Origin: Oligella ureolytica DSM 18253
Lineage (GTDB): Bacteria; Pseudomonadota; Gammaproteobacteria; Burkholderiales; Burkholderiaceae_B
DNA: 52,840 bases
Direction of reading: 5' to 3'
Assembly: GCF_000373745.1 (NCBI RefSeq)
Contig: NZ_KB892290.1
Coordinates: 1-52,840, forward strand
Part shown: piece after piece, positions 47,648 through 52,840 of the stretch
Position numbering within the stretch: position 1 is the first letter of the stretch
How the letters are laid out: every line of letters begins with the position of its first letter
The notes under the pieces: generated by a model
Databases searched by the model: none
What the model was told of the DNA's origin: nothing
Seen by the model: the letters and a program-made list of their open reading frames with translations, nothing else
Translations under genes and position numbers: made by a program

Positions 47648-47674
47648 CTTAAGGCAGACAAGATAAAAACTTCA
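47648..47674 (-). promoter_or_regulatory. Sigma-28 promoter of motA
   Basis: On the minus strand TGAAGTTT, 11 bases, GCCTTAAG, about 23-50 bp upstream of the motA start. The -35 has seven of eight consensus bases; the -10 has six. It would drive motAB and the che genes. Confidence 0.7.
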
Positions 47675-47748
47675 GTTTACCGGGAGACCTTGCAAAACAT
47701 AAGGAAGAACAACAGAGAAAAACCACCTTAATTCAGTTTTTAACTGAA

Positions 47749-47898
47749 CTACCCCTGCATATTATTCAATACACCGATTGACTGTTTCAGCTCCAGGGCC
47801 TCGCGGGCCAGCTCTGATGCAGTCTGTGACAGATTCTGCACCATGGCGGAATTCTGGTGCACGGCATGATCCATCTGGTTGACGGCCAGGTTGATTTA
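47749..47898 (-). pseudogene. In-phase C-terminal remainder of the Aer-like receptor
   Basis: The 49 codons after the ochre codon keep perfect receptor coding: INLAVNQMDHAVHQNSAMVQ, then ELAREALELKQSIGVLNNMQ, then TAG. The expected residue at the TAA is Gln (CAA), as in the motif LQQINLAVNQ of related receptors, so one C-to-T change explains it. Confidence 0.8.
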
Positions 47899-49332
47899 CT
47901 GCAACCCGCTTGACTGTTCGCCCGAAGCTGTTGAGATTTCAGCCATGATATTGACCATATTCTGGACGGAATCCATGACATCTTTCATGACACTGCCTGC
48001 TTCTTCGGCCAGTCGTGAACTTTGCGTAACATCTTCCACCGAAGCCTGCACCAGCATTTTGATTTCCTTGGCCGCTTCCGAACTTTTCTGGGACAGATTG
48101 CGCACCTCGGCTGCCACCACACCAAAACCACGTCCCGCATCACCGGCACGGGCCGATTCCACACTGGCGTTAATGGCCAGCAGATTGGTCTGGAAAGCAA
48201 TGTCTTCAATAATTTTGACAATGCTTTCAATTTTGCGCGAACTGTCATTCATTTCAGACATTGAACGAACCACCTGGTCTACTTTCTGGCTACCATTTTC
48301 AGCCACCTGTAAGCCATTACCCGCAATCGTATTGGCAGAGCGGGCATTGTCCGCGTTCTGTTTAACCGTCACCGTGAGCTCTTCAAGACTGGCGGCCGTT
48401 TCCTGTAAGGAAGCCGCCTGGTCTTCGGTTTGCATGGACAGGGTACGACTGTTTTTTTGCAGGCTACTGACAATTTCAGAGTTGGCATCTGCACCGGACA
48501 TGACTTCCGCACTGATTCCAATCAGGGCCTTACGCATCATATCCAGATAGAAATACAGCTCTCCCATTTCATTATCAAGTTCGGTATCAACATTGATACT
48601 TAGATTGCCTGCGGAAATCTGGCGGATAATATCGGCCGCACCCTGAATGGGGGTGATAAGGTCCTTGGCAATTTTGCGTACATATAATGCAATCAGCAGC
48701 GCCCAGACCACCATCAAGCCAACCAAAGCCTGCGAACCGCCCGGCATTTGCGTACCGTTTACCGCCATCCAGGTTGGCAACGCCAGACCAGCCACTGCCA
48801 GCACACCCAGACGCATCAGGCCGGGTACAAATCCCTTGCGGAAAATGCGCGTACTGGTGGCGATCCATTTCCTGATACCAACAGGCCGTTTTTTACCCTG
48901 GCTGATGGTGTAGGGAATACGCTCGCCATTATTGATCTGACGGTAAAAAGCATCAGCCCTGGCAATTGCTTCGGGCTCGGCCTTGATGCGAACCGAAGCA
49001 TAGCCGGTTACTTCATTATTTTGAAAAATAGGCGTTACATTGGCCAGCACCCAGTAAAAACCACCGTCTTTGCGCCTGTTTTTTACCAAACCGCTCCACG
49101 GTTTTTTCGCCTGTACCGTATCCCATAAATCTTTAAAAGCCAGTTCGGGCATATCAGGGTGACGAATGACATTATGTGGTTTGCCAATCAGCTCATCACG
49201 CTCAAATCCGCTGATTTCAACAAAGGCGGGATTGCAATAGGTAATGCGACCTTTCAAGTCGGTTTTCGAGATCAGGTACTGATCATCTTTCACCAGCGTT
49301 TCTATGTCGTTAACTGGCAAGTTTTTACGCAT
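47896..49332 (-). CDS. aer: Aer-like PAS-domain chemoreceptor, cut short by an ochre codon
   Basis: A 478-codon frame. Residues about 15-120 are a PAS domain ([58 protein letters not shown]) of the Aer/FAD type. A hydrophobic hairpin near residues 175-220 provides the membrane anchor, followed by a HAMP domain and a signalling domain with [19 protein letters not shown]. The frame ends at TAA (47896), but reading on in phase gives INLAVNQMDHAVHQNSAMVQ and ends NNMQG at 47749, the normal receptor C-terminus. It senses redox or energy state by family analogy. Confidence 0.9.
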   Translation of the reverse strand: MRKNLPVNDIETLVKDDQYLISKTDLKGRITYCNPAFVEISGFERDELIGKPHNVIRHPDMPELAFKDLWDTVQAKKPWSGLVKNRRKDGGFYWVLANVTPIFQNNEVTGYASVRIKAEPEAIARADAFYRQINNGERIPYTISQGKKRPVGIRKWIATSTRIFRKGFVPGLMRLGVLAVAGLALPTWMAVNGTQMPGGSQALVGLMVVWALLIALYVRKIAKDLITPIQGAADIIRQISAGNLSINVDTELDNEMGELYFYLDMMRKALIGISAEVMSGADANSEIVSSLQKNSRTLSMQTEDQAASLQETAASLEELTVTVKQNADNARSANTIAGNGLQVAENGSQKVDQVVRSMSEMNDSSRKIESIVKIIEDIAFQTNLLAINASVESARAGDAGRGFGVVAAEVRNLSQKSSEAAKEIKMLVQASVEDVTQSSRLAEEAGSVMKDVMDSVQNMVNIMAEISTASGEQSSGLQ

Positions 49333-49395
49333 AATTCAAGGCTATCCATTCAGATGAATTATTTTCAATAATATTTTTCTATGCTTATGCAAGAG

Positions 49396-49422
49396 TTAAC
49401 GACACGTTTTCCGAACTATTTA
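49396..49422 (-). promoter_or_regulatory. Candidate sigma-28 promoter of the Aer-like receptor
   Basis: On the minus strand TAAATAGT, 11 bases, GTCGTTAA, about 65-90 bp upstream of the receptor ATG. The match is weaker than at fliC or fliD (TAAA intact in the -35; six of eight in the -10), but the spacing is exact. Confidence 0.45.
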
Positions 49423-49486
49423 GTTTCTACGTTCGTTTCCGACCGGCTTGCATTAGCCGCAGATAAGCATAATGGGTTCTGTTGCA

Positions 49487-50086
49487 CTAAAATTTGCCAA
49501 AATAGTCTTCCTGTTTTCTAAGCATTCCAACAATACGGGCTGGCGGTTTGCACATGACGCAAACAAAGTCGCTTTCCAGCTCATGCTTATGCGTTACAAA
49601 TGAGGCACTGCAAACATTGCAGGCCGACATTTGCATTTGGCCACTGTTAAAAAAACGCACCAGCATCCAGGCCCGGGTAAAACTCAGCACCGGTTCTTTG
49701 CTGTCGCTATCCCATGCCCGCCTGACTTCATCGTGCTCAAGATAGAGGGTATAGGCATCAATAATTGCCTGAATATCCTGTGTTTCAGTATGGGTAACCA
49801 GATTCAGGTAAATGCTGTAAAAAAGGGTCGCATGAATATTCTGGTGAAAAGACATAAACCAATCGGTAGAATATGGCAGCATGCCTTTGGGTGGCGAACA
49901 ATGATGTATTTCATGATACAGCCGTGAAAGCCTGTCACTGCTTAATTCCGTTTCGGCCTCAAGTATCTGTAAACGGGCGCCCAGCTGAATCAGCTGATTT
50001 GCCAAGGCAATATCCATGCCGTCTTTCAGGACACTTTTGGGTTTTGCTTTAGGCTTTGCCTTGGAGGCTGTTTTTGTTTCACACAT
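49487..50086 (-). CDS. flhC: Flagellar master regulator FlhC
   Basis: A 199-residue subunit of the FlhD4C2 activator that switches on class II flagellar genes. The four zinc-ligand cysteines are two CxxC pairs (SACNVCSASF and FVCVMCKPP), as in E. coli FlhC. The N-terminus has a basic Lys/Pro-rich extension (KAKPKAKPKS). The DNA-binding region is around LIQLGARLQILEAETELSSD. It overlaps flhD by 8 bp. Confidence 0.95.
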   Translation of the reverse strand: MCETKTASKAKPKAKPKSVLKDGMDIALANQLIQLGARLQILEAETELSSDRLSRLYHEIHHCSPPKGMLPYSTDWFMSFHQNIHATLFYSIYLNLVTHTETQDIQAIIDAYTLYLEHDEVRRAWDSDSKEPVLSFTRAWMLVRFFNSGQMQMSACNVCSASFVTHKHELESDFVCVMCKPPARIVGMLRKQEDYFGKF

Positions 50087-50435
50087 AAACGTCGCTAATC
50101 ACCTGATTGGGTTTTTGCTGGGCCAGCATGACTGAAGCCTGGACCTGTTTCAATGTGCCATTCATTCCGTCTTTGGTAAGCGCTGTGAGCAAGGCAATAT
50201 CATTCAGGCGGAATCCGCAAATTAAGGAGTTTGAAGAACTCAAGGACAATACTTGCGCGGTTGTTAAATTAACCAGCAATGAAGCGACGTCTTTATCAAG
50301 ACCCAGACGGTACATGCCTTTGGAAAAATCATCCCGCAACATGCGCTGGGCAAGCAAAAGGTAGGATAAATTCACTTCCCTTATTTCATTGATTAGATTA
50401 TTTTCCGAAACAAAAGGAGAAACACTGCTATTCAT
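50079..50435 (-). CDS. flhD: Flagellar master regulator FlhD
   Basis: A 118-residue helical subunit of FlhDC. VNLSYLLLAQRMLRDDFSKG followed by MYRLGLDKDVASLLVNLTTA is typical. FlhD forms a disulfide-linked dimer in E. coli; here one Cys is present (SLICGFRLND) at the expected region. It starts the minus-strand flhDC-aer-motAB-che series. Upstream lies a long AT-rich control region. Confidence 0.95.
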   Translation of the reverse strand: MNSSVSPFVSENNLINEIREVNLSYLLLAQRMLRDDFSKGMYRLGLDKDVASLLVNLTTAQVLSLSSSNSLICGFRLNDIALLTALTKDGMNGTLKQVQASVMLAQQKPNQVISDVYV

Positions 50436-51021
50436 AATGCCAAATCACTTTCTTTGGTTGAATGGAGAATAATTTTTGTAAAACACTTTAAATAAAAACT
50501 ACCCGTGTTTATTTGTAAAAAGCAGTACTAGGGCACATGACTTTTTACTTCAATGCATTAAGCAGGCCAGCAAACAACTAAATGGCCCTAGCCAATTTGT
50601 AACAAATAGCCGATATTAATAAATTTGATTACAAAAACAGAAAATTGAATCTGCAAAAATAACAACTATTACCCTTCCCGATAATTTACCAAAATTAACA
50701 TTTTAGGGGATATAACAAAGTATAGATCATCTTTACCAAGGATTTTTATTGCAAAAACCAATCGAACTGTTAGCATTTGTTAATTATATCTAAGGGATAA
50801 GGCGAAAACAAGGTAACAATAAGAAGCAAAGAATAAGCCTCCCCCTATATGTAATGGTAGAAATTTTGATTTAATATAAAATTGTTTTTAATTAATTAAA
50901 ATATTAATTATTGTTAATTTTAGGGATAACACTGATTTTAAAAGGGAATTTAGTATAAACAAATAAATCAAAACTAATTTTCAATTTTAAAAAAACCGCA
51001 AAAATCAGTATTATTTTGGTT

Positions 51022-51035
51022 TTGATCTATATCAA
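51022..51035. promoter_or_regulatory. Perfect FNR/Anr-type binding site
   Basis: TTGAT-CTAT-ATCAA matches the FNR/Anr consensus TTGAT-N4-ATCAA exactly. It is about 590 bp upstream of the flhD start and about 515 bp upstream of the TRAP gene start, so which gene it serves is unclear. Confidence 0.6.
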
Positions 51036-51439
51036 GCATTTTTTATTTTCATCTTAATGTTGCAAAAAAAACAAATAAAATGTAAATAATTTTTAAAATT
51101 TAAAAACTTTATAATACTCTGATTCCTCTATGAATCATTTTATACTCAAAATATGATACATAAATTATTTAAAGTTAAACATGATAAAAAAGAGCTATTT
51201 CCATGCTTTTTTTAAAGTTTATTTTTATCTGAAACTATTTCTGACACCAATCTGAAAATCCTTCTGGTGGCAATCGCAATATTTCCATCCGGAAAATCCA
51301 CTACCGCACAAAGCATATACAGAGCTTTTTTGAATGCGTGGCTGTAATACACCTATTTACACCCGTTAAAAGCGAATCCGGTTATTCAGCAGCCATTAAA
51401 ACCCAATAAAAATAGGCATTTATCCTAATCCGATTAATC

Positions 51440-51468
51440 TTGACAATGAATAATAGAGTGCGTATAAA
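51440..51468 (+). promoter_or_regulatory. Sigma-70 promoter of the TRAP receptor gene
   Basis: A perfect -35 TTGACA, a 17-base spacer and TATAAA. It ends about 80 bp before the ATG at 51550. This is the best sigma-70 promoter in the window. Confidence 0.8.
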
Positions 51469-51549
51469 TTTAATTGAAGTCGAAGTCTGTAGCACACAAC
51501 AAGCCATATTAATTATCACAAGTTGTATACGCCACACAGGAGACAACCC

Positions 51550-52716
51550 ATGGCAAATTAAAGGTCTGTAAAAAAACCGTCTGGCCGCCAATCACCAGTA
51601 GATTCACGACGTAAATTTCTCGGAGGCGCTGCCGCCGGTACGGCAGCAGCCGTCGGGCTGGGTTTCCCGGCTATCGTCAGCGCCCAAACCCCCATCAGTT
51701 TCCGTTTCCAAAGTACCTGGCCAACCGTGGATATTTTCCACGAATACGCACTTGATTTTGCCAAGAAGGTCAACGACATGACCGGTGGTGAATTTAAAAT
51801 CGAGGTGCTTCCAGCCGGTGCTGTCGTACCGGCTTTCGCATTACTGGATGCCGTTTCCAAAGGCACGCTTGATGGCGGCCATGGTGTTCTGGGTTACAGT
51901 TATGGCAAACAGAATGCACTCGCCCTGTTTTCTTCCGGACCGGCCTATGGCATGGATGCCAATATGCTGCTGGCCTGGTTTAAATATGGTGGCGGTAATG
52001 AATTACTGGTTAAGCTTTATGATTCTATCGGCGGTAATGTGGTTTCATTCCTGAGCGGGCCAATGCCTACCCAACCTTTAGGCTGGTTCAAGAAACCCAT
52101 TGCCAAGGCAGATGACCTGAAAGGGTTAAAGTTCCGTACCAATGGCCTGGCGATTGACCTGTTTACTGCCATGGGCGCAGCCGTTAACGCCCTGCCTGGT
52201 GGTGAAATTGTACCCGCACTTGATCGTGGCCTGCTTGACGGTGCCGAATTCAACAATGCCTCTTCCGATCGCCTGCTGGGTTTTCCTGATGTGTCAAAAG
52301 TATGCATGCTGCAAAGCTTTCACCAGTCTTCGGAAACATTTGAAATCACCTTCAATAAAGATAAATACAACGCACTGCCAGACAAAATGAAGGCTATTAT
52401 TGAAAATGCCGTTGAAGCCGCCTCTGCCGATATGTCATGGAAAGCCATTGATCGTTATTCAAAAGACTATGTCAAACTGAAAACCGATGACAATGTCAAA
52501 TTCTATAAAACGCCCGATGCCATTCTCCAGCAACAATTAACCACTTGGGACGATATTGTTGCCAAAAAAGCGGAAAGCAATCCTTTATTCAAGGAAATTG
52601 AAGCATCCCAACGTGCCTTTGCTGAACGGGCGCTAACGTGGGATATGGATACCAATAATAACCGCCGTATGGCTTACAACCATTATTTTGCCCGGCCTGC
52701 CGTCAAGAAATCATGA
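51550..52716 (+). CDS. dctP: TRAP-transporter periplasmic receptor (DctP type), interrupted at codon 4
   Basis: The frame encodes a solute receptor of a TRAP transporter. The conserved region runs from SFRFQSTWPTVDIFHEYALD to the C-terminus, with LKGLKFRTNGLAIDLFTAMG and LDRGLLDGAEFNNASSDRLL typical of the family. A twin-arginine signal (SRRKFLGGAAAGTAAAVGLG, cleaved near SAQ) precedes it. The ATG at 51550 has AGGAG 7 bases upstream and is in phase, but codon 4 is TAA (51559). The longest open frame starts at a GTG at 51727, inside the mature protein. The stop at 52714 is the first three bases of an IS3-type end. Confidence 0.85.
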
Positions 52717-52840
52717 ACCGCCCCGGGATTGTCGGAGACTCATTTTTCTGAGAGAATACGACAATGAAAACACGAAACTATACCCCTGAAATGAAAGAGC
52801 GAGCCGTCCGTATGCTAATTGAAGCTAAAGACGACTACCC
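52714..52840 (+). mobile_element. Left end of an IS3-family element (runs off the window)
   Basis: TGAACCGCCCCGGGATTGTC followed by GGAGACT is the terminal inverted repeat pattern of the IS3/IS51 group, starting exactly at the TGA that closes the TRAP gene. The transposase frame begins 50 bp further on. Confidence 0.8.
52764..52840 (+). CDS. IS3-family transposase OrfA, N-terminal fragment
   Basis: Starting at ATG 52764 the frame reads MKTRNYTPEMKERAVRMLIE AKDDYP to the window end. Transposase OrfA of the IS3 family begins with this kind of helix-turn-helix (YTPEMKERAVRM). AGAGAAT precedes the start. The rest of the element is outside the window. Confidence 0.85.
   Translation, partial: MKTRNYTPEMKERAVRMLIEAKDDY

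Larger units (their letters stand above)
50436..51549. other. 1.1 kb AT-rich intergenic region between flhD and the TRAP gene
   Basis: Strikingly AT-rich against the surrounding roughly 50% GC coding sequence, with no gene recognised. It must contain the flhDC promoter (minus) and contains the TRAP gene promoter (plus, 51440-51468). It also holds a perfect FNR-type box (51022-51035) and three related motifs of the form T(T/A)AGGG(G)ATA at about 50703, 50791 and 50930. The one longer open frame (51382-51591, minus) overlaps the TRAP promoter and has no recognisable motif. Confidence 0.7.

Noticed and set aside
1548-51561. A recoded genetic code in which TAA or TAG is sense
   Set aside because: Many intact genes here end normally at TAA (fliC, fliF, fliG), TAG (fliH, fliN, fliP) and TGA (flgH, fliR).

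Overview
This window is almost entirely a flagellar and chemotaxis gene island from a Gram-negative betaproteobacterium. It is bounded on the left by insertion-sequence debris and on the right by a TRAP-transporter gene cut by an IS3-family element. The FlhDC master regulator, CheZ, a separate FhlB/FlhX next to fliT, and the overall gene order resemble Alcaligenaceae (Bordetella/Advenella type) as I recall that group. The family assignment is an inference; 'flagellated betaproteobacterium' is well supported.

Layout. (1) 1-2122: nested mobile-element remains. These are the 3' end of an IS21-type element (istB), an IS66-type element carrying both the IS21 and a 5'-truncated group II intron, and a tnpB 3' fragment with an IS605-type hairpin. 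(2) 2627-4704, minus strand: fliA then fliC. (3) 4841-5981: a decayed ATPase gene between two copies of a palindromic repeat. (4) 6169-9992, plus: fliD, fliS, a fliT-like chaperone, a FliK-domain protein and fhlB. (5) fliE (minus) facing away from fliFGHIJK and fliLMN-fliOP-fliQR (plus, 10593-21866). (6) 33952 down to 21858, minus: flgBCDEFGHIJKL followed by a chemoreceptor. (7) 34107-35798, plus: flgA, flgM, flgN. (8) 50435 down to 35795, minus: flhDC, an Aer-like PAS receptor, motAB, cheA, cheW, cheR, cheB, cheY, cheZ, flhB, flhA. (9) A 1.1 kb AT-rich gap, then a TRAP periplasmic receptor gene and the start of an IS3-family element.

Regulation visible in the sequence. FlhDC heads the hierarchy, FliA (sigma-28) and FlgM form the checkpoint, and near-consensus sigma-28 promoters (TAAAGatt-N11-GCCGttAA type) precede fliC, fliD, flgM and motA, with a weaker candidate before the Aer-like gene. 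The export gate (FlhA, FlhB, FliP, FliQ, FliR), ATPase complex (FliH, FliI, FliJ), rotor, rod, hook, filament and chaperone genes are all present. flhF and flhG are not in the window.

Most unusual points. fliO and fliP are fused in one reading frame. A perfect 16-bp tandem duplication shifts the frame of an extraordinarily long motB tail. Single in-frame nonsense codons interrupt the Aer-like receptor, the TRAP receptor at codon 4, and an IS66 tnpA. Three convergent gene pairs overlap at their stop codons. The IS3 element appears to supply the stop codon of the TRAP gene. No clearly new multi-gene system was found.
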